The notes below the pieces were generated by a model, which worked only from the letters and a program-made list of their open reading frames with translations, did not search any database and had not been told where the DNA came from. A program made the translations under genes and the position numbers. Shown one piece after another: positions 1 to 6,427 of a DNA stretch of 6,741 nt. Source of the stretch: an uncultured Clostridium sp. GTDB taxonomy: Bacteria > Bacillota > Clostridia > TANB77 > CAG-508. The number at the start of each line of letters is the position of its first letter. The stretch's first letter is position 1. The stretch covers positions 1-6,741 of the forward strand of contig CAMMNR010000099.1 of assembly GCA_946498265.1 (NCBI GenBank), given 5' to 3'.

Positions 1-1599
1 ATATGTTAAACTTAATGCAAATAGTTGATTTGGTCTTATTTTATCATCTCCTATTACGTCATATAGACATTTCTTTTTTATGTTATAAAATCTGTTATTA
101 AAAGATATTTTACAGTTTTCTGCTAGTTCTTTATATTTTCTTGCTTTTATTATATGTCTTGTTTTTTTGGCTAAGTTATACATTATCATATTTGCATTAT
201 ACCATAATGCATTTATTTCAACGGCTTTTCCATTTCTTGGTGTAACTGCAACTCCATCGTATTTTGCATCCATCCAGGTATTTTGAGTATCTTCTGTTCC
301 AGATACTATTAATCCATCTGAGTCTAAATATATATTGTTGTCATCAACATCTATTCCTTCACAGTAATTGTCTATTATATGTTCTAGTTTTTCATATAAC
401 ATTTCTTTTACAAATTCATAATCTCCTGTGTATTCTAGATATTTCTGAATTTCTTCAAATAATAGTAATGATGCATCTACACTATTATATAATGGCCTAT
501 TATCATATCCAGAATATCCATTTGGAACTAGTCCATATTTTATATCTCTTGTCATTGTTAACAATACTTCTTTTGCTATATCATATCTTTTTGGAATTAA
601 TAGTAATCCTTCAAATGCTATTAATGCGTCTCTTCCCCAATCTAAAAACCAATGATAACCTGCAATTAGAGTATGTAATCCAAAATGTGGTCTATATACT
701 ACAAAATTGTCTGTTGCTATTAAATATGTTTTTAACAATTCATCTCTTTGTTTTTCTTTCTTTGTTTTTCTTATTTTCGTGTTATCTATTAATTCAGATT
801 TTTCAACTATTTTTTGTATTCTGTCTTTTTCTTTTTTTATTAAATCTTGTACATCTATTTCTTCTATATTTTCTTCCAATGAACATACAAATGAAATATT
901 TTTTTCTTGTTTTGCTTTTACATTAATTTCATATACTCCTGGTACTGAATGGTTTTCTTCTGGATAAAATCCTCGTTTTTCTTCTTCTACATAAAACATA
1001 TGTATAAATGTGTCATTATAATGTTCTTTGTATTCTCCATCAGATACATGCATATATACTGGCGTTTGAGAATTATTATCTATTACTAATCTTACTTTTG
1101 ATTTTCTTACTGATTGCTGTACATTAAAATAATGTTCAGTATTCATTTGGTGAAAATCTCTATAATTAATAATAGGTGCTAATGTAAGTTTTATATCTTT
1201 TTTTCCATTTTTTATTTTATAGTGTACACCTACTGTGTTTTTTCCATAGTCCATGCAAATAGTTTTTTCTATTTCCACATCTTCTACTTTATACTTAAAT
1301 GTAGGTACCTCTTCTTTTATAAATTCTTCTTGATATCTATACCCATGTGAAATATGTTCACTACATACATTTGTATATAAGTCATATTTTTTTCCATCTC
1401 TTTCTATACTTTCATCTAATTTTGAAAGTATTAGAAATCTTCTTGCCGGTGGTGTTAATGGTGCTACTAATAATCCATGATATTTTCTAGTATTTGCTCC
1501 TATTATTGTTGAAGAACTATATCCTCCTATACCATTTGTTATTATCCATTCTTTCTTTAGTCCTTCTTCTAAATCTAAATTTTCCTTTGTAAAGTTCAT
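1..1599 (-). CDS. Glycogen debranching enzyme (amylo-alpha-1,6-glucosidase type), 3' end cut off by the window
   Basis: An open frame of 533 codons runs from ATG at 1599 to the window edge with no stop. The N-terminal part (about residues 14-250) matches the GDE N-terminal domain, with GGYSSSTIIGANTRKYHGLL at 25-44. The rest matches the GDE C-terminal (alpha/alpha)6 glucosidase domain: HWFLDWGRDALIAFEGL at 316-332, NGYSGYDNRPLYNSVDAS at 360-377, TWMDAKYDGVAVTPRNGKAV at 441-460, EINALWYNA at 461-469 and RPNQLFALSL at 522-531. The D-W-G-R-D and W-M-D-A segments are the family's hallmark active-site regions. The usual length is about 650 residues, so roughly 100-130 are missing at the right-hand end of the protein. 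Known role of the family: cytoplasmic hydrolysis of alpha-1,6 branch stubs in glycogen or related glucans. An in-frame TAA lies two codons upstream, so this ATG is the first possible Met start. Last visible gene of the probable murB-yvcK unit. The exact substrate (glycogen, pullulan or maltodextrin) is inferred. Confidence 0.93.
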   Translation of the reverse strand, partial: MNFTKENLDLEEGLKKEWIITNGIGGYSSSTIIGANTRKYHGLLVAPLTPPARRFLILSKLDESIERDGKKYDLYTNVCSEHISHGYRYQEEFIKEEVPTFKYKVEDVEIEKTICMDYGKNTVGVHYKIKNGKKDIKLTLAPIINYRDFHQMNTEHYFNVQQSVRKSKVRLVIDNNSQTPVYMHVSDGEYKEHYNDTFIHMFYVEEEKRGFYPEENHSVPGVYEINVKAKQEKNISFVCSLEENIEEIDVQDLIKKEKDRIQKIVEKSELIDNTKIRKTKKEKQRDELLKTYLIATDNFVVYRPHFGLHTLIAGYHWFLDWGRDALIAFEGLLLIPKRYDIAKEVLLTMTRDIKYGLVPNGYSGYDNRPLYNSVDASLLLFEEIQKYLEYTGDYEFVKEMLYEKLEHIIDNYCEGIDVDDNNIYLDSDGLIVSGTEDTQNTWMDAKYDGVAVTPRNGKAVEINALWYNANMIMYNLAKKTRHIIKARKYKELAENCKISFNNRFYNIKKKCLYDVIGDDKIRPNQLFALSLTY

Positions 1600-1640
1600 A
1601 TTTTATATTGTATGTTTATAAAAACATACTCTCCTTTCCT
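1600..1640 (-). promoter_or_regulatory. Translation initiation region with a hairpin between Shine-Dalgarno and start codon
   Basis: Read on the minus strand, a strong Shine-Dalgarno (AGGAAAGGAG, 1640-1631) lies 31 bases before the debranching-enzyme ATG, too far for normal use. Between them is a perfect 8-bp inverted repeat, GTATGTTT - TTAT - AAACATAC (1629-1610). If it folds, the linear distance from GGAG to AUG shrinks to about 11 bases, close to normal. The same DNA also encodes a three-codon mini-frame ATG TTT TTA TAA (1627-1616) just 3 bases after GGAG. No other SD-like sequence is near the real start. The bases and symmetry are seen directly. The bridging role is inferred. Confidence 0.6.
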
Positions 1641-1701
1641 TATTTTTATTAATTTATTTTCATTTATCCAATTTTTAGCTCTATAATTATCATACTTAAT
1701 A

Positions 1702-3324
1702 TTATTCTTTAGTGTTTAATTTACTTTCTTCTAATTTTTTCAACATTTCTTCTCTTAGCTGTTGAGGTGTTTTTCTCTTGTTTTTTGATGGCTTAGTTGT
1801 TCTTTTCGTTCCTTTTTTGTTTTCTCTTTTTTCCATTTTTATTCTTGCTTTTTCATCTGCTTCTCTAATTGCTTCTATCCTATCACTATATTTACTACTA
1901 AATTTACTTTTTGAGCGTTTAGCTCTCTTTGCTTTATTTTTATTTTTTAATTCTTTTTTCTCATTTTTCTTCATGTCTTTTTTTATTTTGTTTATCCTTT
2001 TTTCTTCTCTTAATTTAGTATTTAGCATTAAATATTGAGGATCATTTTGTTTATCTTGATATTTTAAGTCATCACATATAAGTTCTATTATTGATAAAGC
2101 AACTAATCCTGGGTCATGTCTTATATGGTCATCTTTTATCATTGATAGATTTCTTTGTAAAAATTTGATTCCTTTTACTTTATCTATATCTTGCCCTACT
2201 AAATCTTGTCCTTCTAAATTATACTTTTTAATAAATTCTGGAATTATTTCGCCTGTATCATATATACAATAATCTACAACTCCTGTTCCACAATGATCTA
2301 TTATTGCATTTAAATGATCTGAAACTGTATAATCATCAGTTTGTCCTGGTTCTGTCATTATATTACTTATATATACTTTTATTGCTGTGCTCTCTTTTAT
2401 TGCTTTTGCTATTCCATTTACTAATAAATTTGGTATTACATTTGTATATAAGCTTCCAGGTCCTATTATTATACAATCTGCATTTTTTATCGTTTCTATT
2501 ACTCCTGGTGCTGGTCTACAATTTGATGGATTTAACATTATTCTATTTATTTTTGTTACTTTTTCTGACACTACTTCAGGTATTCTTGATTTTTCCTCTA
2601 CTATGTATCCATTTGCAAGTTCTGCAACTATTTTCATTTCATCTAATGTTACTGGCATTACTTTTCCAACTATATTTAGTACTTCACTACTCTTCATTAT
2701 TGAATCTTCAAAATTTCCATTTATTTCTTTCATAGCTGAAAAATATATATCAGAGAAATTTAGTCCTTTTAATCTTCCTTTATTAAACTCATAGTTAAAC
2801 AATTTATTTATTTGCTCTTTTTTAGATGAAAGAGAAATTATACTGTCTTTTATGTCATCTAATGGTAACATTTCTAGTTCTCTTCTTGAATTTGACATTT
2901 GCTCTCCATAGTCTGATACTGTAACTATTGCTGTCAAATTGTTTGTATAGTTTTTCATACCTTCTAATACTGTATTTAATCCTGTTCCCCCACCTATAAC
3001 AACTATGTTAGGTCCTTTATCATATACAGTTTTGTTAAATATTAGTGATTTAATATTTACATTATTTTTATTTTCCATCCTCTCATCTGTAGCTTCAATT
3101 AAGATTTCTAGTGTTCTTTTATTTAGAAATATTAATCCTAATACTATTGCTATAAAACCAACTACAAATATTGCTACAACTTGTCCTACTTCTTGAAAAG
3201 ATATTTCTCTCATTACTAAAATCTTTGCTAAACCATAACATGCTAAAATTATTCCTATTAATATCAAAAACATCCATCTTTTCATTTTGCTACTTGATTT
3301 AAACCATTGCATAAAACCTTTCAT
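1702..3324 (-). CDS. YvcK/GlmR family (CofD-like) protein with N-terminal membrane hairpin and basic C-terminal tail
   Basis: A 540-residue protein when started at ATG 3324. Residues 16-38 and 47-68 are two hydrophobic segments preceded by a basic KMKR, predicting a membrane hairpin with both ends in the cytoplasm. The CofD/YvcK core follows: GGGTGL at 111-116, SDYGEQMSNSRRE at 137-149, LPLDDIKDSI at 153-162, GPGSLYTNVIPNLLVNGI at 288-305, NIMTEPGQTDDYTVSDHL at 321-338 and RHDP at 402-405. Family knowledge: Bacillus YvcK/GlmR (about 317 residues) binds UDP-GlcNAc and is needed for normal cell wall and growth on gluconeogenic carbon sources. Here the usual DDGGSSG-type loop is changed to DYGEQMSNS. 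The last 106 residues (435-540) hold 42 Lys/Arg against 17 Asp/Glu and look disordered or helical. The gene follows murB by 61 bases, as expected for this family, although rapZ is not between them. It is unlikely to be the archaeal F420 enzyme CofD, because no F420 context is visible and the motifs are YvcK-like. Confidence 0.9.
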   Translation of the reverse strand: MKGFMQWFKSSSKMKRWMFLILIGIILACYGLAKILVMREISFQEVGQVVAIFVVGFIAIVLGLIFLNKRTLEILIEATDERMENKNNVNIKSLIFNKTVYDKGPNIVVIGGGTGLNTVLEGMKNYTNNLTAIVTVSDYGEQMSNSRRELEMLPLDDIKDSIISLSSKKEQINKLFNYEFNKGRLKGLNFSDIYFSAMKEINGNFEDSIMKSSEVLNIVGKVMPVTLDEMKIVAELANGYIVEEKSRIPEVVSEKVTKINRIMLNPSNCRPAPGVIETIKNADCIIIGPGSLYTNVIPNLLVNGIAKAIKESTAIKVYISNIMTEPGQTDDYTVSDHLNAIIDHCGTGVVDYCIYDTGEIIPEFIKKYNLEGQDLVGQDIDKVKGIKFLQRNLSMIKDDHIRHDPGLVALSIIELICDDLKYQDKQNDPQYLMLNTKLREEKRINKIKKDMKKNEKKELKNKNKAKRAKRSKSKFSSKYSDRIEAIREADEKARIKMEKRENKKGTKRTTKPSKNKRKTPQQLREEMLKKLEESKLNTKE

Positions 3325-3333
3325 TGTTTTTAT

Positions 3334-3339
3334 TCCTTT
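3334..3339 (-). promoter_or_regulatory. Ribosome binding site that fixes the yvcK start
   Basis: AAAGGA on the minus strand lies 9 bases before ATG 3324. The frame could extend six codons upstream to GTG at 3342, but that codon has no SD in front of it and would overlap this site. The internal ATG is therefore preferred. Confidence 0.7.
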
Positions 3340-3385
3340 CACATTTCATATTTAGTTTATTATTTTAATATTTTTAATTATTTCG

Positions 3386-4378
3386 TTATTTTTCTCCTAT
3401 AACCTGAATTTCTAAATTTAGTTTTTTTTCAAATTTTTCATATATTACTTTTTTTACATGTTCTATCAAATTTAAAATATCATCTGCTGTTGCATTTCCT
3501 TTATTTATTATAAATCCTGCGTGTTTTATTGAAACTTCGGCATCTCCAATATTATATCCTTTTAGACCTGCTTCATCTATTAGTTTTGCTGTTATATAAT
3601 CTTCTCCTCTTTTAAATGTACTTCCTGCACTTGGATATTCTATTGGCTGATGTTCTTTTCTATAATCTTTATATATTTTCATTTTTTCTTGTATTCCTTC
3701 TTTATTTCCTTTGTATAATTCTATTATAACTGAAGTCACGATATATTTATTATTTTTTAATATTGAATTTCTGTATTCAAATTTCATATCTTCTTTTGTA
3801 AATTCTTTTACTTTTCCTGAATAATCAAGACATTTAACACTTTTTACAATATCTTTCATTTCTTTACCATGTGCACCTGCATTCATTATTACAGCTCCAC
3901 CTATAGTTCCCGGTATTCCTGAAAGTTCCTCAAATCCTGATATTTCTTTGTTCATCAATATTTGTCCTAATTTAGGAATTTTAGTACCTGATTTAACTTC
4001 TATAATATATTTATTAGCTCTTAAAACTTTTTCTTTTTGGTCTGTTCTTCGGATAATATCTTCTATTTCTTTTGTTTTTTCTGAATTTTTTTCTTCTAAT
4101 ATTTTAATGTTTTCTATCCTCATTAATAATACTATTCCTTTTATTCCTCCGTCCAAAACTAATAAATTGCTCCCATTTCCCACTACATGAATTTCTATAT
4201 TGTTTTCATTAGCAAAATTTAATATTTCTTTTAAATCTGTTTCATTATCTATTTTTATTAAACATTCTGCTGGTCCCCCAACCTTAAATGTTGTGTATTT
4301 TTTCATAGGTTCATTATATAGAATTTTCTTTTTATCTATATTTAAGCTTGAATTTTCTATAAGTCCTTTTATATTCAA
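3386..4378 (-). CDS. murB: UDP-N-acetylenolpyruvoylglucosamine reductase (MurB)
   Basis: 330 residues. MurB is the cytoplasmic FAD enzyme that uses NADPH to reduce UDP-GlcNAc-enolpyruvate to UDP-MurNAc, the second committed step of peptidoglycan synthesis. FAD-domain motifs: TTFKVGGPAE at 29-38, GNGSNLLV at 67-74 and the long glycine loop GIPGTIGGAVIMNAGAHG at 154-171. Substrate-domain motifs: YRNS at 202-205, PSAGSTFKR at 249-257 with the expected catalytic Ser253, and the C-terminal LEIQVIGE with the expected catalytic Glu323. The short, type IIb-like form is typical of Firmicutes. It starts with TTG. The first in-frame ATG is Met25, too close to the FAD domain, while the TTG has an SD 10 bases upstream. 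A charged stretch at about 93-122 (Lys/Glu-rich) looks like an insertion of some 30 residues relative to the usual ~300-residue enzyme. First gene of the probable murB-yvcK-debranching unit. No convincing promoter was found in the 139 bases between its start and the upstream terminator. Confidence 0.95.
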   Translation of the reverse strand: MNIKGLIENSSLNIDKKKILYNEPMKKYTTFKVGGPAECLIKIDNETDLKEILNFANENNIEIHVVGNGSNLLVLDGGIKGIVLLMRIENIKILEEKNSEKTKEIEDIIRRTDQKEKVLRANKYIIEVKSGTKIPKLGQILMNKEISGFEELSGIPGTIGGAVIMNAGAHGKEMKDIVKSVKCLDYSGKVKEFTKEDMKFEYRNSILKNNKYIVTSVIIELYKGNKEGIQEKMKIYKDYRKEHQPIEYPSAGSTFKRGEDYITAKLIDEAGLKGYNIGDAEVSIKHAGFIINKGNATADDILNLIEHVKKVIYEKFEKKLNLEIQVIGEK

Positions 4379-4386
4379 ATTTTACA

Positions 4387-4392
4387 CTTCCT
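4387..4392 (-). promoter_or_regulatory. Ribosome binding site supporting the TTG start of murB
   Basis: AGGAAG on the minus strand, with the AGGA core 10 bases before TTG 4378. It is the only SD-like sequence near the 5' end of the frame, so it supports the rare start codon. Confidence 0.6.
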
Positions 4393-4517
4393 ATCTTTTT
4401 ATTAATGCCATAGGAATATATTTTATTTTTCTATAACATAAATAAGGTTTTATATTTTTTAGTATTTTATTAATTTTTCTTTAAAAAAGTTCTTGTTTAC
4501 TATATCATCTTTTTAAG

Positions 4518-4554
4518 AAAAAAACAAGCCACATATGAAATAAATGTGACTTGT
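4518..4554 (-). terminator. Rho-independent terminator of the helical repeat-protein gene
   Basis: On the minus strand, ACAAGTCACAT (4554-4544) pairs with ATGTGGCTTGT (4534-4524) in an 11-bp stem containing one U-G wobble and a 9-base loop. A run of seven T follows (4524-4518). It lies 20 bases after the TAA at 4574. On the plus strand the stem would have a C-A mismatch and no T run, so it works in one direction only. It separates this gene from murB. Confidence 0.88.
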
Positions 4555-4573
4555 CCTATGTTTATTTACATTT

Positions 4574-5074
4574 TTATACCGGTATTTTTTTATTTTCTTC
4601 TAAATCTAATACTTTTCTTTCTAATGTTGATTGAGTTAATTCTATTTTATATATCTTTGAATTATACCCATCATGTGATACTCTATTTTTCTCAAATTCT
4701 TCATAGAATTGTTGATTAATTTTTTCTTGTTTCTTTTGTTTGTCCTCAAAATATTTTACTATATTTCTGAATTCTTGAGCAATTTCTTTATTTTGTTCAT
4801 CAAATCGCCTATTTAACTCATCTTTTGTTACTAAATTTTTCGTTAATTCTTTTAATTCTTTCTTTAACTCTTTTAACAATTCGGCTTTTAATTCTTTTGA
4901 AAGTTGGGTTTTCAACTCTTTTGCTAATTCTGTTTTTAATTCTTTTGCTAACACTGTTTTTAATTCTTCTTTTTGTTTTTCAAGCTTTTCATCTATTTCA
5001 ATTCTTAAACTTTCAAAACCCATAATCATATTTTTTTCTAATCTCTCTATAGATTTTATCACTTTTTCCTCCAT
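4574..5074 (-). CDS. Hypothetical all-helical protein with five tandem octad repeats
   Basis: 166 residues, very rich in Lys, Glu and Leu, with no signal peptide or membrane segment, so probably cytoplasmic. Residues 1-36 are a charged helical lead-in. Residues 37-76 are five 8-residue units of the form E-L-K-x-x-L-x-K (ELKTVLAK, ELKTELAK, ELKTQLSK, ELKAELLK, ELKKELKE). Residues 82-160 are a second charged helical region, containing TKDELNRRFDEQNKEI at 83-98, with heptad-like spacing. A break at SHDGYNSK (133-140) suggests a turn. The ATG is backed by a GAGGTG site 7 bases upstream, and the gene has its own promoter and terminator, so it is a monocistronic unit. I do not recognise the family. 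The C-terminal half resembles short coiled-coil proteins of unknown function common in Clostridia and their phages. A phage or structural origin cannot be excluded, and no function is claimed. Confidence 0.8.
   Translation of the reverse strand: MEEKVIKSIERLEKNMIMGFESLRIEIDEKLEKQKEELKTVLAKELKTELAKELKTQLSKELKAELLKELKKELKELTKNLVTKDELNRRFDEQNKEIAQEFRNIVKYFEDKQKKQEKINQQFYEEFEKNRVSHDGYNSKIYKIELTQSTLERKVLDLEENKKIPV
4847..4966 (-). repeat. Five 24-base in-frame tandem repeats inside the helical protein gene
   Basis: Five contiguous 24-base units encode residues 37-76. The two units at 4943-4966 and 4919-4942 are identical at 22 of 24 bases, while the others have drifted. This indicates recent duplication and a likely difference in copy number between strains. 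Confidence 0.8.
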
Positions 5075-5160
5075 ATTTTCACCTCATTTCTTTTTTAATT
5101 AATTCTCATTTTTTTATAGATCCCATTTTTATTTAATAATCAAACTTTAAATTCCTTACA

Positions 5161-5189
5161 ATTATAACATCGAAAAATTATAATTACAA
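5161..5189 (-). promoter_or_regulatory. Housekeeping-type promoter for the helical repeat-protein gene
   Basis: On the minus strand, TTGTAA (5189-5184) is followed after 17 bases by TATAAT (5166-5161), which is preceded by TG in the extended -10 form TGTTATAAT. Transcription would begin near 5154, giving a leader of about 80 bases. An alternative TTGATT - 19 bases - TATAAA (5143-5113) is closer to the gene but poorer. In sequence this AT-rich, the extended -10 is the strongest argument. Confidence 0.6.
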
Positions 5190-5207
5190 TAACATATTAT
5201 AATTTTT
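5173..5207. repeat. 12-bp perfect inverted repeat in the divergent intergenic region
   Basis: AAAAATTATAAT (5173-5184) is mirrored by ATTATAATTTTT (5196-5207) across an 11-base spacer. All paired bases are A or T, and each arm contains the self-palindrome ATTATAAT. It overlaps the first base of the proposed minus-strand -35 and lies upstream of the ylbJ-like gene, so it could be an operator shared by both genes. Base composition alone makes such repeats fairly likely. Confidence 0.4.
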
Positions 5208-5259
5208 ATAAAATATAATTTTATAAAGTGATTTATATGCTGAAGCAAAGCAACACAAT

Positions 5260-5264
5260 GGAGG
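5260..5264 (+). promoter_or_regulatory. Ribosome binding site that fixes the ylbJ-like start
   Basis: GGAGG lies 5 bases before ATG 5270. In-frame starts upstream at GTG 5228, ATG 5237 and ATG 5258 have no SD, and the peptide they would add is polar and unlike the family's N-terminus. Confidence 0.8.
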
Positions 5265-5269
5265 TTTAT

Positions 5270-6328
5270 ATGATACTAAATCAAAATTTCTATGTTATAA
5301 AATTCAAAAAAAATTTTTTCCCACTAATATTCATAAGTTTTACTTTATGTTTATTAATATTTTCAAAAAATAATCTACCTGCTGTAAAATCTGGATTATC
5401 ACTTTGGGCGAATTCTGTGGTCCCTTCATTATTTCCATTTTTTGTAGCTACAGAACTACTTATGCATACTAATATTGTATCTCAATTAGGTTTAATATTA
5501 AATAATTATATGAAACCATTATTTAATGTTCGTGGTGAAGGTAGTTTTGCTTTTATTATGGGTATTATTAGTGGATATCCTGTAGGTGCAAAAATTGCCA
5601 CTAATTTCAGAAAGAATAATATTTGTACAAAAGAAGAATGTGAAAGATTACTTAGTTTTACAAATAATTCTGGTCCTTTATTCATAATAGGTACTGTCGG
5701 TATCTTAATGTTTAAAAATACTACTATTGGCATTTTACTTTTTATAACTCATATTTTGGCTTGTATAAGTGTTGGCATTATTTTTAGATTTTGGAAAAAA
5801 AATAAACAATCTGAACTATATAATTTAAAAAATTCTAGTAAAATAAATACCAAAAAAGAAGTTAGTTTTTCTAATTTAGGTGAAGTTCTAGCAGAAAGTA
5901 TTACAAGTAGTATATCTACAATCCTTTTAATTGGCGGATTTGTAGTTATCTTTTCAAGTATAATTTCTATTTTACAATCTAGTGGAATATTAAATTTGAT
6001 TTCTACTTGTTTATCTCCTATTGCAAACTCTCTTAATATTGATACCACTTTTATTTCTAGTATTTTAACTGGTATTTTAGAAATAACTAATGGAATAAAT
6101 TCTATATCTAATATTGCTTGTAAAAAGATTTCAATAAATATAATTATCACTGCATTTCTACTTGGATTTGGTGGTATTTCTGTATTATTACAGGTATGGA
6201 GCATAACTTCTAAAACTGACTTGTCTATAAAGCCTTATCTATATGGAAAAATCATTCAAGGATTTCTAGCTGGATTTTATACTTATATACTTATTAATAT
6301 TTTTCCTTTTTTTAATTTTGATTTGTAA
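5270..6328 (+). CDS. ylbJ: Sporulation integral membrane protein YlbJ/SpoVV-like (putative dipicolinate transporter)
   Basis: 352 residues with about eight to ten hydrophobic segments (for example 16-31, 45-64, 92-112, 131-147, 151-172, 215-236, 288-307 and 328-347), so an integral membrane protein. Family signatures: LSLWANSVVPSLFPFFV at 43-59, SGYPVGAK at 101-108, TNNSGPLFIIGTVG at 131-144, GILEITNGI at 268-276 and FLLGFGGISVLLQ at 296-308. The two halves share the nucleoside-recognition 'gate' fold. A charged cytoplasmic linker lies at about 173-205. Family knowledge: in Bacillus, YlbJ (SpoVV) sits in the outer forespore membrane and carries dipicolinic acid from the mother cell towards the forespore. 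It belongs to the sigma-E regulon. I see no good housekeeping promoter upstream, which is compatible with sporulation-specific control but does not prove it. Divergent from the helical repeat-protein gene. The small gene downstream follows after 99 bases. Confidence 0.88.
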   Translation: MILNQNFYVIKFKKNFFPLIFISFTLCLLIFSKNNLPAVKSGLSLWANSVVPSLFPFFVATELLMHTNIVSQLGLILNNYMKPLFNVRGEGSFAFIMGIISGYPVGAKIATNFRKNNICTKEECERLLSFTNNSGPLFIIGTVGILMFKNTTIGILLFITHILACISVGIIFRFWKKNKQSELYNLKNSSKINTKKEVSFSNLGEVLAESITSSISTILLIGGFVVIFSSIISILQSSGILNLISTCLSPIANSLNIDTTFISSILTGILEITNGINSISNIACKKISINIIITAFLLGFGGISVLLQVWSITSKTDLSIKPYLYGKIIQGFLAGFYTYILINIFPFFNFDL

Positions 6329-6415
6329 ATTTTTCTTTTTAATTTTTATGACTTTACTTTTTAATTTAGCTTGTATATTTTGCATTTTTTTGCATTTTAT
6401 AAAATATATTTATTT

Positions 6416-6422
6416 AAGGAGG
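6416..6422 (+). promoter_or_regulatory. Strong ribosome binding site of the small Met/Tyr-rich gene
   Basis: AAGGAGG followed by five T and then ATG 6428. It decides the start against an upstream in-frame ATG at 6371, whose extra 19 residues come from an intergenic T-rich stretch without an SD. The second ATG, at 6434, is 11 bases away and less favoured. Confidence 0.85.
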
Positions 6423-6427
6423 TTTTT

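Noticed and set aside
264..926. Plus-strand open frame of 220 codons, rich in Leu, His and Tyr
   Set aside because: It lies antisense to the debranching enzyme, whose motifs are clear on the other strand. The composition is a mirror of AT-rich coding sequence, and there is no ribosome binding site.
1641..1701. Independent promoter for the debranching enzyme (GATAAT near 1690)
   Set aside because: There is no acceptable -35 at the proper distance. Without a terminator after yvcK, readthrough is the simpler explanation.
2304..2794. Two overlapping plus-strand frames resembling hydrophobic proteins
   Set aside because: Both are antisense to the conserved core of YvcK. The apparent hydrophobicity comes from T-rich complements of Lys/Glu/Ile codons.
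4393..4517. Promoter or riboswitch upstream of murB
   Set aside because: I saw only weak -10-like hexamers such as TATAGA without a matching -35, and no GC-containing helices of the kind riboswitches need.
5173..5200. Possible sigma-E promoter for the ylbJ-like gene (CATATTAT at 5193-5200)
   Set aside because: The -10 matches only partly and no convincing -35 lies 14-16 bases upstream. In sequence this AT-rich it cannot be told from chance.
5506..6204. Minus-strand frames of 75 and 151 codons opposite the ylbJ-like gene
   Set aside because: No start signal, no family resemblance, and complete overlap with a well-supported membrane protein gene.
6378..6398. Direct repeat of TGCATTTT 10 bases apart before the small gene
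   Set aside because: It is short, T-rich and made of common words for this composition. No link to a known binding site.
6371..6427. N-terminal extension of the small gene with a hydrophobic, signal-like start
   Set aside because: It comes from an intergenic T-rich stretch without an SD, while a perfect AAGGAGG sits immediately before ATG 6428.
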